Shown piece after piece: positions 16,787 to 26,452 of a stretch of 64,000 nt of DNA. The notes below the pieces were generated by a model. The model did no database searches. It was given only the letters and a program-made list of their open reading frames with translations, and was not told the origin of the DNA. Within the stretch, counting starts at the first letter, position 1. Every line of letters starts with the position of its first letter. Source of the stretch: Halanaerobium saccharolyticum. GTDB taxonomy: Bacteria > Bacillota > Halanaerobiia > Halanaerobiales > Halanaerobiaceae. Both the position numbers and the translations under genes were made by a program. The stretch covers positions 1 through 64,000 of the forward strand of contig NZ_QAXS01000011.1 of NCBI RefSeq assembly GCF_003053565.1. The letters are read 5' to 3'.

Positions 16787-18079
16787 TCAGTCCTCATTTA
16801 AAATAATCGATTCAACCATAAAGTCCTTATTAAATACTTTATCTGAATATGCAAGCAGTTCTTCTAGAGTTATATTTTCAATTATTTCTGCCAGCTCAAA
16901 AATATCAATTCCCAGTCGGCGGTAATTAACAAATTCTGCAGCCAGATGGTTAAAGTTATTAAACAACCTGATAAAGCTGCCCTGATATTTTCTTTTTATC
17001 CGCTGAAAATTATCCCTAATTTCATCATGGTCAATATCAACTAACTTTTCTTTGATTCTTCTGCGCATCTGATCCGGTTTGTTACTCTCCCCATGCAGAT
17101 GAACATAGGCATAATCAGGCTTTTTATGATAGGTACAGGAAAAGCTGTTGTCAATAATTCCCTCGTCATATAGCTGGTTATAATTTTTACTGCTGCGGCC
17201 AAAAACTATATCTAATAGCAGATTTACAATATATTCCTTTTTGATTATCTGAGCCGGTTCTTCACTTTTCACCGGGTCTTTAAAGGCAATCTGAACCATC
17301 GGCCGAGAAATATTCATTTTTTCTTCAACCAGTTTCTTGGCAACTTTTTCTGGTTCCTCCTGAATAATTCTAACTGGATTTTTAAAATGAGGAAAATGCT
17401 TTTTGGATTGATTTTCTCTAATCAAATTTATAATCCGTTTTGGATCAAGGTCCCCAATTAAGATTAAATCCATATTTGAAGGCAGATAAAAGTTATAATA
17501 ACAGATATATAAATCCTCAGGAGTAATCGACATCACACTTTCTTCAGTCCCGGCTATATCGTTTTTGACTGGATGGTTGGAATATAAAGCAGAAAGCAAA
17601 TTAAAATAGGATCTCCAGTAAGGGTTATCCTGATACATTTTAATTTCCTGAACGATAATCCCCTTCTCTTTTTTTACATTTTCATCACTGAAATATGGTT
17701 CCTGAACAAATTCAATTAAGTTAATTAGAGAATCTTCAAAATTACTGCTGCTGGAGAAAAGATAATTTGTGCTGTCAAAATTAGTATAAGCATTTGCAGA
17801 TGCACCGAGATCAGCAAATTTATCAAAGATGCTCTCTTCTTTATCCTCAAAAAGCTGATGTTCTAGAAAATGGGCAATCCCCAGAGGCATATTTCTTCTG
17901 CGGCCATTTTTAACATCAATAAAATCTATATCATTTGAGCCAAAATCCACTGAAAGCATTGCATACTGTTTTACATAATCCTTCTTGGGAAAAATATAAA
18001 TATTTAAGCCGTTATCCAGTTTTTCTTTAATTAATGTTTCATCCATATTTTTATTGTATATGCTCTCCAAAATAATCAA
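16787..18079 (-). CDS. M16-family zinc metallopeptidase (YmfH-like)
   Basis: This 430-residue member of the pitrilysin/insulinase clan has the inverted zinc motif HFLEH (about residues 71-75) and a downstream glutamate-rich segment. It should therefore be the catalytic partner of the adjacent M16 protein. Bacillus YmfF/YmfH is the matching arrangement. The start near 18079 is TTG; a second TTG three codons later has better spacing from GAGG. It overlaps the upstream partner gene by 4 bp. Substrate unknown. Confidence 0.9.
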   Translation of the reverse strand: MIILESIYNKNMDETLIKEKLDNGLNIYIFPKKDYVKQYAMLSVDFGSNDIDFIDVKNGRRRNMPLGIAHFLEHQLFEDKEESIFDKFADLGASANAYTNFDSTNYLFSSSSNFEDSLINLIEFVQEPYFSDENVKKEKGIIVQEIKMYQDNPYWRSYFNLLSALYSNHPVKNDIAGTEESVMSITPEDLYICYYNFYLPSNMDLILIGDLDPKRIINLIRENQSKKHFPHFKNPVRIIQEEPEKVAKKLVEEKMNISRPMVQIAFKDPVKSEEPAQIIKKEYIVNLLLDIVFGRSSKNYNQLYDEGIIDNSFSCTYHKKPDYAYVHLHGESNKPDQMRRRIKEKLVDIDHDEIRDNFQRIKRKYQGSFIRLFNNFNHLAAEFVNYRRLGIDIFELAEIIENITLEELLAYSDKVFNKDFMVESIILNED

Positions 18080-19347
18080 TCCTCACTTTTTAGTAAATAT
18101 ATTGTATCCATCTTTAATTTTTCAGCAACAGCTATTATATCTTCCCTGTTTACTGCTTCAACTCCCTTAATTGTCTGGTTAATTGATTCTTCCTTATTAT
18201 TGACCAGACTTAAAAGAAAATGAGCAGAAAGAGCTTTATTGCTGTCTAAATCCTGTTTTAAATGGTTGATAATACTTTTTTTAGAACGCATAAATTCTTC
18301 TTCACTGAAATCACCTGCTGCTACTGCTGCAATTTCTTTTTTTACAAGTTCAATTACTTTTTCTTTATTTTCAGCGTTAATTCCACTGTTAATCAAAAGT
18401 AGACCCTTAGTTGTCTCAATAGAAGAACTAACATAATAAGCCAGACTTCTTTTCTCTCTAATCTCCTGAAACAGTCTGGAGTGAGTTGAGCCTCCAATTA
18501 AACTGTTAAATACAAGCAGCGAATAATAATCAGGCATTTTACGGGTAATGCCGGTTCTAAAACCAATCGATAATCTTGCCTGATTTACTCTTAACTCCTG
18601 CTCATAAAAATCTATTTTTTTATCACGGTAGACGACTTCAGTCTGCTCATCAAAAATATCGTCTCCCGCCTGCAGCTCAGTATTCTCAAAAAGATCATTG
18701 ACAAAGCTGCTCTTAAAATTACCTACTAAAAAGAGTGACCTTTTAGCCTGGCTGAGTATTTTCTGGTAATGATCGAAAAGCTCCTGGTTGCTAATTTGAT
18801 CAAGTACTGAAACTGATCCCATTTTATAGATACCATATTTTTCATTTTTACACATTCGGGAAAGGCAATTTTCGACCGTAAAACTGTATTTATCATTAAT
18901 TAAGGATAAAATATCCTGTTTTAGAATCTCTTTTTCCTGCTTAAAATATTTTTCATTAAATTTACCTGCTTCAGTTAACGGATTAAAGATTATATCATTT
19001 AATAAGTTAAAGGCATCTATAGTTAAATTGCTTTTATGAGTTAAAAACTTTTCGTTGACCATCTCCAGAGAAAATCTTAAAATTTGATTTTCCCCTCTTT
19101 TAAGGATGTTAAAACTCATATTTGAGCCATATAAATTTTCTAACTGGGTCTTAATTAGTTGATTGTCCTTATAATTTTTTGATCCCCTTTCCAGTACTGA
19201 AGGGATCAGGGCATTCATGGCTGCCTCTTTTTCGTTCTTAAGAGGCAGCATGAAATATACCTGGATCAGGTTTGTTTTGAATTTATCTGTTGCCAGATGG
19301 TGTAAATTAAATCTATTCTGATAGCTTTTAAATTCTAAGTCATTCAT
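18076..19347 (-). CDS. M16-family protein, inactive partner (YmfF-like)
   Basis: This 423-residue M16-fold protein has no HxxEH zinc motif in the N-terminal half; the equivalent region reads LIPSVLERGS. The C-terminal half keeps the substrate-binding type motif SRLFQEIREKRSLAYYV. M16 enzymes of this kind work as a pair of active and inactive subunits. The 4-bp overlap with the active gene supports coexpression and a heteromeric complex. Confidence 0.88.
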   Translation of the reverse strand: MNDLEFKSYQNRFNLHHLATDKFKTNLIQVYFMLPLKNEKEAAMNALIPSVLERGSKNYKDNQLIKTQLENLYGSNMSFNILKRGENQILRFSLEMVNEKFLTHKSNLTIDAFNLLNDIIFNPLTEAGKFNEKYFKQEKEILKQDILSLINDKYSFTVENCLSRMCKNEKYGIYKMGSVSVLDQISNQELFDHYQKILSQAKRSLFLVGNFKSSFVNDLFENTELQAGDDIFDEQTEVVYRDKKIDFYEQELRVNQARLSIGFRTGITRKMPDYYSLLVFNSLIGGSTHSRLFQEIREKRSLAYYVSSSIETTKGLLLINSGINAENKEKVIELVKKEIAAVAAGDFSEEEFMRSKKSIINHLKQDLDSNKALSAHFLLSLVNNKEESINQTIKGVEAVNREDIIAVAEKLKMDTIYLLKSED

Positions 19348-19353
19348 AAATAA

Positions 19354-22197
19354 TTACTCTCCTGTTCTGGATAATTGGTTTAAAATTTCTCCTAATTCTT
19401 CTATTAGTTCTCCGTATTCTGCAAAATTACCATCCTGCAGAGCCTGCTGTGCCTGCTGATATAAATCATTGGCTTCAGTGATTAATTCTGCACTGCTGGT
19501 CGGCATTAAGTCAGTTTTATCTGTATCCTGCTGGCTCTGATCAGGCTGTACATCTGAAGCCTCATCTTCGACTCCAGCTGTTTCTTCTACATCTAAACCT
19601 GTTTCTTCCTGCAGTTCTTCTACATCTTCTTCCGGTACAGCCAGGCCTTCTCCTTCTTCAAGCATTGCCCTCAGAGCATCTTCTAAGTTTTCGCGCATTA
19701 TTATCTGGTTTTTATAAGAAACAATTACTCTTCTTAATTCGGGAATACCGCCGCCTTCAGCCTGCAGGAATATTGGCTCTACATATAAGACACTATTATT
19801 AACAGGAATCACCAGCAGATTTCCACGAATAACATCTGAACCACGCTGACTCCAGAGGGTTAAGAGCTGTGATATCTCAGATTCCTGATCAATTCTGGAT
19901 TCAATCTGGTTGGGACCATAAACAAGCTGATCTTTAGGGAATCTGTAGGTGAATAATTCACCGTAATGTTCTCCATCATTTCGCGCTGCCATCCAGGCCA
20001 CCATATTATCTCTATTTGATGGGGTAAAGGGAGACATTAAAATAAACTCTGCCTTATCTTCACCAGGAAGCTGATTCATTATATAATACGGCTCAACTGG
20101 AACTGTTGATCCCTGGTAATTTTCCTGTGGAATCTCCCAGACATCCTCCCTGTTATAATAAACTACCGGGTCTTCCATATGATAGTTTTTATAAATCTGA
20201 GTCTGGATCTTAAATAAATCCTGTGGATAACGAAGATGTTCCCTGATAGAATCAGGCATTTCAGCTCCTGGTTTGAATAAATCATCAAAAATCTTCGCAT
20301 AGGTTTGGGCAATTGGATCTTCTTGATCAACAATATAATAATCTAAAGTACCATTATAGGCATCTACAACTACTTTGATCGAATTGCGGACATAATTTTC
20401 TCTGCCATTATAAGGTTGAGAATAAGGATAAAGACCGGTAGTTGTATAGGCATCATAGATCCAGAATAGCCTTCCTTCTGCATTTATTATATAAGGGTCA
20501 TTATCGTACTGCAAAAATGGTGCTGCTTTCCTAACTCTCTGATGGATATTACGTGTATACATTATCTGACTCTGGTCATTAATATCGTCTGATAATAAAA
20601 TTTTCATTGTATTAAAGCGCAGAGCAAAAATAGATTTTCTAAGAATATTAGAAATTTCTACACCACCGGTACCTTCATACTCAGTAAAGACATTTTCAGA
20701 ACCCATGGGATAGTGAAACTCTGTTTCATCTGTATTTACAATTACATAATTATCAGTTTTTTCTCCATAATAAATTGAAGAATTATCCAAATTAATATTT
20801 TCGTTATTAACTTTAGGTGGAATATCCTGAATCAAAAATTCAGGCTGTCCATTAGCTCTTACCTGACCGCCCGGACTCATTGTAACTCCAAGACCGTGAG
20901 TATACTTTAATGTTTTATTAACCCAGGTTTGAGCCTGTGAGGCAAGTGCATTTTGATCAAGTTCTCTGGCACCCAGCATCACCTGAGTATAATCATCTCC
21001 CAGCTGATAGCGGTCAATATCAATATCTTCAAAAGTATAATACTGTCTTAAAGCCTGGAGCTGATTATAAGTATCCTGTAAGGGCCTGTAATCCCAGAGC
21101 CTAATATTATCTACTACAGTCTCATACTCCATTAACTCATCATAAGTTAAATCATCATCTGAGAGCACAAAATCATCAGTTTCAACATCATCAAGTCCAT
21201 AAGCCTTTAAAGTCATCTGAATATTATTTTCTATAAATTCTTCTTCTCTATTAATTTCATTTGGTTCAACACTGTACTGCTGGACAAAGGCGGGATAAAC
21301 ACCTGTAAAAATAATTGAAAGAAGAACCCAGGCTCCAATTCCCCAGACCAGCGGCTTATAATTATTTTTAAATAAACTGTAAAGTACTGCCAGAGCAACA
21401 AAGATTACTGTTACAAATAAAACTCTATATCCCAACAAATTAGCATTTACATCAGTGTAGCCGGCACCGAAAACAACTCCGTCTGCAGAAAATAAAATAT
21501 TGTACATCTGAAGTCTGTAATCCCAGGCTTTAAAAAGCAAAAAGACAAATACCAAAATTGACATGTGTTTTTTTGCTCTACTGCTTAATTTACCTGAAAT
21601 TTCACTAAAAGAGTGAATACCAGTAAAGATAATATAAATTGCTCCAACTAAAATTAAAGAAATTACTATAACTACCATTCCCATTTCTCGTAAAAAGGAG
21701 TAGAAAGGCAGCGAAAAAACATAGAAGGAAATATCATTATTAAATATTGGATCAACAGTGTTAAATTCAGTTTTATTTAAAAACTTTAAGACCATTTTCC
21801 AGCTTTCACTAGAAATTGAAGAAAATAAAAAACCAAAAACAATACTGGCTAAAAGATAAATTAAATTCAACCTTTTTTTATTTAACCATTCAAAAATTTG
21901 ATTTCTTTCTTCGCCAAATAAATTTTCAACTTTTGAATCTGTTTGAACATTAATAAATTTGTTGATCGGTTTTTTGGTAAAATGAAGATTGAGATAAATG
22001 ACAGCTGCAAAGACCACCCCGATCAGCAGCCTTAAAATGAAATTGGAAAGAAACATAATTGTAAATGTTTTTTCAAAGTTTAATTCCTTAAACCAGAGCC
22101 AGTCTGTATAGATATTCGCCCCGGTTGAAATGAAAATAATTAACAAAATAGCAGCGATTGCAAAAATGGAGAGAAAAAATTTAATTGTTTTACTCAT
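19354..22197 (-). CDS. UPF0182 family membrane protein
   Basis: This 947-residue protein has about seven transmembrane helices in the first 320 residues, a large extracytoplasmic domain (about 320-850) rich in aromatic and acidic residues, and an acidic, Gln-rich C-terminal tail. The organisation and many motifs (LWDYRPLQDTYNQLQALRQYY, YTHGLGV) match UPF0182, a family without an assigned function. It ends 7 bp before the M16 gene. I do not propose a function. Confidence 0.88.
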   Translation of the reverse strand: MSKTIKFFLSIFAIAAILLIIFISTGANIYTDWLWFKELNFEKTFTIMFLSNFILRLLIGVVFAAVIYLNLHFTKKPINKFINVQTDSKVENLFGEERNQIFEWLNKKRLNLIYLLASIVFGFLFSSISSESWKMVLKFLNKTEFNTVDPIFNNDISFYVFSLPFYSFLREMGMVVIVISLILVGAIYIIFTGIHSFSEISGKLSSRAKKHMSILVFVFLLFKAWDYRLQMYNILFSADGVVFGAGYTDVNANLLGYRVLFVTVIFVALAVLYSLFKNNYKPLVWGIGAWVLLSIIFTGVYPAFVQQYSVEPNEINREEEFIENNIQMTLKAYGLDDVETDDFVLSDDDLTYDELMEYETVVDNIRLWDYRPLQDTYNQLQALRQYYTFEDIDIDRYQLGDDYTQVMLGARELDQNALASQAQTWVNKTLKYTHGLGVTMSPGGQVRANGQPEFLIQDIPPKVNNENINLDNSSIYYGEKTDNYVIVNTDETEFHYPMGSENVFTEYEGTGGVEISNILRKSIFALRFNTMKILLSDDINDQSQIMYTRNIHQRVRKAAPFLQYDNDPYIINAEGRLFWIYDAYTTTGLYPYSQPYNGRENYVRNSIKVVVDAYNGTLDYYIVDQEDPIAQTYAKIFDDLFKPGAEMPDSIREHLRYPQDLFKIQTQIYKNYHMEDPVVYYNREDVWEIPQENYQGSTVPVEPYYIMNQLPGEDKAEFILMSPFTPSNRDNMVAWMAARNDGEHYGELFTYRFPKDQLVYGPNQIESRIDQESEISQLLTLWSQRGSDVIRGNLLVIPVNNSVLYVEPIFLQAEGGGIPELRRVIVSYKNQIIMRENLEDALRAMLEEGEGLAVPEEDVEELQEETGLDVEETAGVEDEASDVQPDQSQQDTDKTDLMPTSSAELITEANDLYQQAQQALQDGNFAEYGELIEELGEILNQLSRTGE

Positions 22198-22234
22198 AAT
22201 TTTCTCCTTTCAGATTTTAAGCTAATAATTTTAT

Positions 22235-23533
22235 TTACTTTAATTTATCAGCAATTTTTAATGCTCGTTTTTCTGCTTCATAATAAATTTTTTCCTGATC
22301 AAGCGTTTTTAAGATCTTATTTTCCATTAAAACTTTCCCTGCAGCTATAACAGTGTCTACACCTGTACTGTCAGCTGCATAAAATAAATTGGATAGGTTA
22401 TTGTGGTGGGGATAGAAAAAGGATTTATCTTTGATGTCTATTAACTGTAGATCAGCCTGATAGCCTTCCTCAATCAAACCCACTTCAGTTAGAGCAAGGG
22501 CTTCTGCCCCATTTATAGTTAAAAGCTCTAAAATTTCAGCAGCGGCTACTGCTGTTGGATCACTGTACTTAATCTTCTGCAGATAAGAAGCCATCTTTGC
22601 TTCTTTGAGCATATCCAGTGAGTTATTGCTGGAAACTCCATCAGTACCCAGGCTGACATTGATTTCATTAGCTAAATATTTTTTAACTGGTGCAATTCCA
22701 TTTGCCAGTTTGGCATTACTCATAGGATTGTGGGCAATCTGAACCTTTTTATTTCTTAAAATCTCCAGATCTCCCGGCTTCAGATGGACACAGTGTGCAG
22801 CCAGAACGTGATTATCAAAAAAATCAAAATCTGCTAAATATTTAATCGGTGAGCTCTGATAATTATCTATAAAATCATCAACTTCCTTTTTACTTTCAGA
22901 AAGATGAATATGAATTGGCAGTTTATTTTCCCGGGCCAGCTCTTTTATTTGTTTTAAATAATCTCGCCCACAGGTATAGGGAGCATGTGGAGCCAGCATA
23001 GTTGTAATTCTGCCGTCAGCTTTACCATTATAATTAAGGGCAAAATCCAGAGCTTTATCTAAACCTTTCTGACCATCATTGGCTTCGATCAGCCCCTCTG
23101 CTAGAACAGCTCTAATTCCGCTTTTTTTAACTATTTCTGCTACTCGATCCATCGCAAAATACATATCAGAAAAGGTTGTAGTTCCGGTTTTTATCATTTC
23201 AATTACAGCCAGTGCTGTTCCCCAGTAAATATCTTCAGCATTAATCTCTGCCTCAAAAGGCCAGATTTTATTCTGCAGCCACTTATCCAGCGGCATGTCA
23301 TCTGCATAACCCCGCATTAAAGTCATAGCAGCATGAGTGTGGGTATTAACATAACCGGGTAATACTATTTTACCGGCAGCATCAATTAAATAATCATATT
23401 CTTTAACCTGATCTATTAGAGACATTTTCTCAATTTTTTTGATAATCTGATCTTCAATCAAAATAAATTGATCCTTTTTGGGATCCGAAAAAGGACTATA
23501 AATTTCTGCAATATTTTTAATTAAAATTTTCAA
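22235..23533 (-). CDS. mtaD: 5-methylthioadenosine/S-adenosylhomocysteine deaminase
   Basis: This 432-residue amidohydrolase has metal ligands in NTHTHAAM, HIHLSE and LGTDGVSSNN, plus the family motif MPLDKWL. Such enzymes deaminate SAH or MTA to inosyl products in purine and methionine salvage; some related proteins act on other adenosines. The start is TTG, nine bases after GAGG. It lies between the UPF0182 gene and pgsA on the same strand. Confidence 0.92.
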   Translation of the reverse strand: MKILIKNIAEIYSPFSDPKKDQFILIEDQIIKKIEKMSLIDQVKEYDYLIDAAGKIVLPGYVNTHTHAAMTLMRGYADDMPLDKWLQNKIWPFEAEINAEDIYWGTALAVIEMIKTGTTTFSDMYFAMDRVAEIVKKSGIRAVLAEGLIEANDGQKGLDKALDFALNYNGKADGRITTMLAPHAPYTCGRDYLKQIKELARENKLPIHIHLSESKKEVDDFIDNYQSSPIKYLADFDFFDNHVLAAHCVHLKPGDLEILRNKKVQIAHNPMSNAKLANGIAPVKKYLANEINVSLGTDGVSSNNSLDMLKEAKMASYLQKIKYSDPTAVAAAEILELLTINGAEALALTEVGLIEEGYQADLQLIDIKDKSFFYPHHNNLSNLFYAADSTGVDTVIAAGKVLMENKILKTLDQEKIYYEAEKRALKIADKLK

Positions 23534-23557
23534 ATTTTACATCCTCTCCAGCAAAAT

Positions 23558-24070
23558 TTATTTAAATACTTTTTTATAAGCTCTATAAGAATAATCCAGA
23601 GCAGAATAAATATTAATTGGGATTACAATATAAAATAAGCTGTTGCCAAAAAAATTAACATCTAATAGTTTTAAAGCAATTGCCAGATACAATAGGGATA
23701 TAGATAATTTGCCAATAAAGCTGGGGTTAATAAAATTAAGACCATATATATAAGTTATTATTCCAGATAATAAAATAAATAATTCTCGTATTAAAATTAT
23801 AAATGAGATAAAACGGGGGATAATATTTAAATAAATTAAGACCAGTAAAATACTTATTATTGTTAATTTATCTGCCAGTGGATCAAGTAATTTTCCTATT
23901 TTTGATTCCAGATTATATTTTCTGGCAATATAACCATCCAGAAAGTCAGTAAGAGCAGAAAAAGCAAAGAATCCCGCTGCTGCTATAATATTTCCCTGGA
24001 CAAAATGGTATAAATAAACCGGTATTAAAAAAATTCTAAAAAAAGTTATATAATTGGGGATTGTAAACAA
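23558..24070 (-). CDS. pgsA: CDP-diacylglycerol-glycerol-3-phosphate 3-phosphatidyltransferase
   Basis: This integral membrane enzyme of about 170 residues makes phosphatidylglycerol-phosphate. The CDP-alcohol phosphotransferase signature DG-x2-AR-x8-G-x3-D-x3-D is visible as DGYIARKYNLESKIGKLLDP followed by LAD. Four to six hydrophobic helices follow. The start is placed at TTG 24070 (MFTIPNYIT, eight bases after GGAG); GTG 24079 overlaps the ribosome-binding site. Confidence 0.93.
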   Translation of the reverse strand: MFTIPNYITFFRIFLIPVYLYHFVQGNIIAAAGFFAFSALTDFLDGYIARKYNLESKIGKLLDPLADKLTIISILLVLIYLNIIPRFISFIILIRELFILLSGIITYIYGLNFINPSFIGKLSISLLYLAIALKLLDVNFFGNSLFYIVIPINIYSALDYSYRAYKKVFK

Positions 24071-24088
24071 AATTATCACTCCAGGGAA

Positions 24089-24394
24089 TTAATTATTCTC
24101 ATATTCTTCTTTACCAATAATTTTACCAGCTTCTATTTCCTGATTAATAATATTATATCGTTTATCAAACTCCAGGTGAAGATTAATTTTATTATAACAT
24201 TTATCACAGACTACTACTTTAGAAATTTCATAGGCAGCATCCCGATTATCTTCATAAACTTTCTGGATATCATAACTTTTTCTAAATAAAAGTTTCATCT
24301 GATTCCCACATTTATCATCTTCAACATAAATCTCAATCAAATTGGACTGATTTCCACCAGCAAAAATAGACTTTATTTTATCAAAAATTCCCAT
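24089..24394 (-). CDS. Small cysteine-containing conserved protein
   Basis: This 101-residue protein has no recognised function. It has KCG near residue 29 and a CDKC pair near residues 64-67, followed by IN-x-HLEFDKRYN and a C-terminal GKIIGKEEY segment. The pattern recalls small zinc-ribbon-like proteins found beside housekeeping genes in anaerobes, where two CxxC pairs are expected; here the first pair seems to have lost one cysteine. It lies 18 bp upstream of pgsA and is probably cotranscribed. Confidence 0.65.
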   Translation of the reverse strand: MGIFDKIKSIFAGGNQSNLIEIYVEDDKCGNQMKLLFRKSYDIQKVYEDNRDAAYEISKVVVCDKCYNKINLHLEFDKRYNIINQEIEAGKIIGKEEYENN

Positions 24395-24437
24395 CTTCTC
24401 TCCTCCTATTAATGAAAATAATCAAAGATAAGTAATT

Positions 24438-24474
24438 AAAGAGATATACCTAAAAATAGATATATCTCTAATTT
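24438..24474 (-). terminator. Probable terminator of the ferritin gene
   Basis: AGAGATATA and TATATCTCT form a nine-pair stem just after the ferritin stop, followed by TTAATTA on the minus strand. The T-tract is weak. Confidence 0.5.
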
Positions 24475-24477
24475 TAA

Positions 24478-24996
24478 TTATTCTTCTCCATCAGCTTCAG
24501 CAGCAGATTTAGTTCTAGCTCCAAGTTTGTCATCCATCATAAATAATCCCTGGGTTGAATCTCCAACCAGTTTTAATTTATCGACAATTTCGCCCACTGA
24601 ATCCTCTTCTTCTACCTGCTCATCTACAAACCACTGCAGGAAGGAATGAGTTGCATAATCATTTTCCTCGTCTGCTAGAGCAACTAAATCATTAATCATT
24701 GCGGTTACTTTTTCTTCATGAGCAAGTGAATCCTCAAAAACTTCCAGATTAGAATCCCAATCACTTTTTGGTTTATCTATACCCTCAAGAATAACTCTGC
24801 CGCCTCTTTCATTAACAAAATCATAAATCTTGCGGGCATGTGCCATTTCTTCTTCAGCCTGCAGGTCCATCCAGCGTGAAAAACCCGCTAAACTTTTATC
24901 TTCAAAATAGGCAGCCATAGACTGATATAAATAAGCGGAATAAAGTTCTGCATTAATCTGTTCATTTAAAGCTTTTTCTACATTTTCTTTTAACAT
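24478..24996 (-). CDS. ftnA: Ferritin (non-heme, FtnA type)
   Basis: This 172-residue ferritin has the ferroxidase ligands in place: Glu in EQINAELYSAY, EEEMAHARK with E-x2-H, and E/Q residues in the later helices (LQWFVDEQVEEE). It should store iron and detoxify ferrous iron in the cytoplasm. The C-terminal tail is short and charged. The gene has its own GGAGGT ribosome-binding site and probably its own transcript. Confidence 0.94.
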   Translation of the reverse strand: MLKENVEKALNEQINAELYSAYLYQSMAAYFEDKSLAGFSRWMDLQAEEEMAHARKIYDFVNERGGRVILEGIDKPKSDWDSNLEVFEDSLAHEEKVTAMINDLVALADEENDYATHSFLQWFVDEQVEEEDSVGEIVDKLKLVGDSTQGLFMMDDKLGARTKSAAEADGEE

Positions 24997-25081
24997 AATA
25001 TTACCTCCAAATTTATAATTTAAAAATCTTCTTCATTATTATTTATTCAACAATAGTTACTAATATCCTGCTTTTTACAGC

Positions 25082-26452
25082 TTAATTATCTGATTTCAGA
25101 TTATTAATTTTTTCTAAATATTTATCCATCTTAAATTTTCTTTCCAGTCCCCTGGAATTCATATATCTTACTTTACCAAAAATATCTCTTTCCGTCCAGG
25201 CGCGATCATGTTTAGAAAATACCCAGGCTACTCCGGCATAACTGTTTGGATCCCTTCCGTCGAGTGAATATTTATTATTCAGCTTTAAAGCCCCTTGATA
25301 GGCCTCTTCTGGATCAGCGGTCCACTCCAGAATTTTTTTGCCCCAGTACATCCGCATATAATTATGCATCTTTCCGGTAATTACCATTTCCTTTTGAGCA
25401 GCATTCCAGTATTGATCATGGGTTTCTGCCCTTTCAAGTTCCTGATAATCGTAAATATATTCTCTCTGATCATCCTGATGTTCCATCAGCGACTGATAAG
25501 CCCAGTCACTTAAAATATCCTTTAAACCGCCGTCATAGTTTTTATTATAGTAGACAAAGTTAAATGAAAGCTCCCTGCGGACAATTAACTCTTCTAAAAA
25601 GGGCTCAGCATCATCTTTAGAATTGATTGCTGCCAGCCCTACCTCCTGAGCTGATATCTGGCCAAAATGCAGATAGGGGCTTAAATCAGATTGATAGTTA
25701 AGGTGGGGAATATTTCTTTTTTCCTCATAATCATTTAATTTATGCTGAATAAAATCATCCAGTTTTTTTCTAGCTTCCCGGTAACCACCTTTAAAGTAGT
25801 CACTATAAGATTTTTTTTGCTCAAAGTTCATTTTTCCCAAATAACTATCCAGATCAGTAACTAATTCTAACTCATTATTTTTTATTTTTATCTCAGTTTT
25901 ATTCTGCAGTTTTTCCCGCTGATATTCTACTAAATAATCAGCTCGAATTTTATTAATCTTTTTTCGGATTGTATAGGCTGCATACTCTTCTTTTTCACTC
26001 ACTTCTGCTACCGGGCAGACTAAATTGCTTTCCACCAGATAAAAAGGTACAGAGATCCTCTCAGCAGCCTTTTCTTTCCACTGACGCAGATGTTTAAGGT
26101 AAACTTTTTCGCTGACCACTAAAGATGCATCTTCAACAATTTTTTCTATATCATCAATTTGATGATAATTAAAGAGATAAAAGTTAAGATCTTTATTAGC
26201 TAAGTTGGCTTTTATTTCTTTTAAGCCCTCAATCATAAATTTAAAATGTCCAAATTCTGCTTCTGGAAAATCTGAATTTAATAAGAAAAATATTAAAAGA
26301 GGCTGATTTAATTGATTTGCTCTTTCAACTGCATACCCCAGGGCCTGGTTATATTCCAGGCGCTGAGATGACTGCATCCAGTAAGCAACAAATTCTTTTT
26401 CCTTTAATTCAGCCTCATTAATTTTTTCTATTCTATTTTCTTTAACTAACAC
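25082..26452 (-). CDS. phrB: Class II CPD photolyase
   Basis: This 456-residue flavoprotein uses light to reverse cyclobutane pyrimidine dimers. Class II hallmarks are the DPNSYAGVAWVFSKHDRAW and FGKVRYMNSRGL segments near the C-terminus and the MRMYWGKKILEW segment before them. The start is GTG with GGGGAC upstream. It overlaps the end of the mscS gene by 7 bp. An enzyme needing visible light implies at least occasional exposure to sunlight. Confidence 0.93.
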   Translation of the reverse strand: MLVKENRIEKINEAELKEKEFVAYWMQSSQRLEYNQALGYAVERANQLNQPLLIFFLLNSDFPEAEFGHFKFMIEGLKEIKANLANKDLNFYLFNYHQIDDIEKIVEDASLVVSEKVYLKHLRQWKEKAAERISVPFYLVESNLVCPVAEVSEKEEYAAYTIRKKINKIRADYLVEYQREKLQNKTEIKIKNNELELVTDLDSYLGKMNFEQKKSYSDYFKGGYREARKKLDDFIQHKLNDYEEKRNIPHLNYQSDLSPYLHFGQISAQEVGLAAINSKDDAEPFLEELIVRRELSFNFVYYNKNYDGGLKDILSDWAYQSLMEHQDDQREYIYDYQELERAETHDQYWNAAQKEMVITGKMHNYMRMYWGKKILEWTADPEEAYQGALKLNNKYSLDGRDPNSYAGVAWVFSKHDRAWTERDIFGKVRYMNSRGLERKFKMDKYLEKINNLKSDN

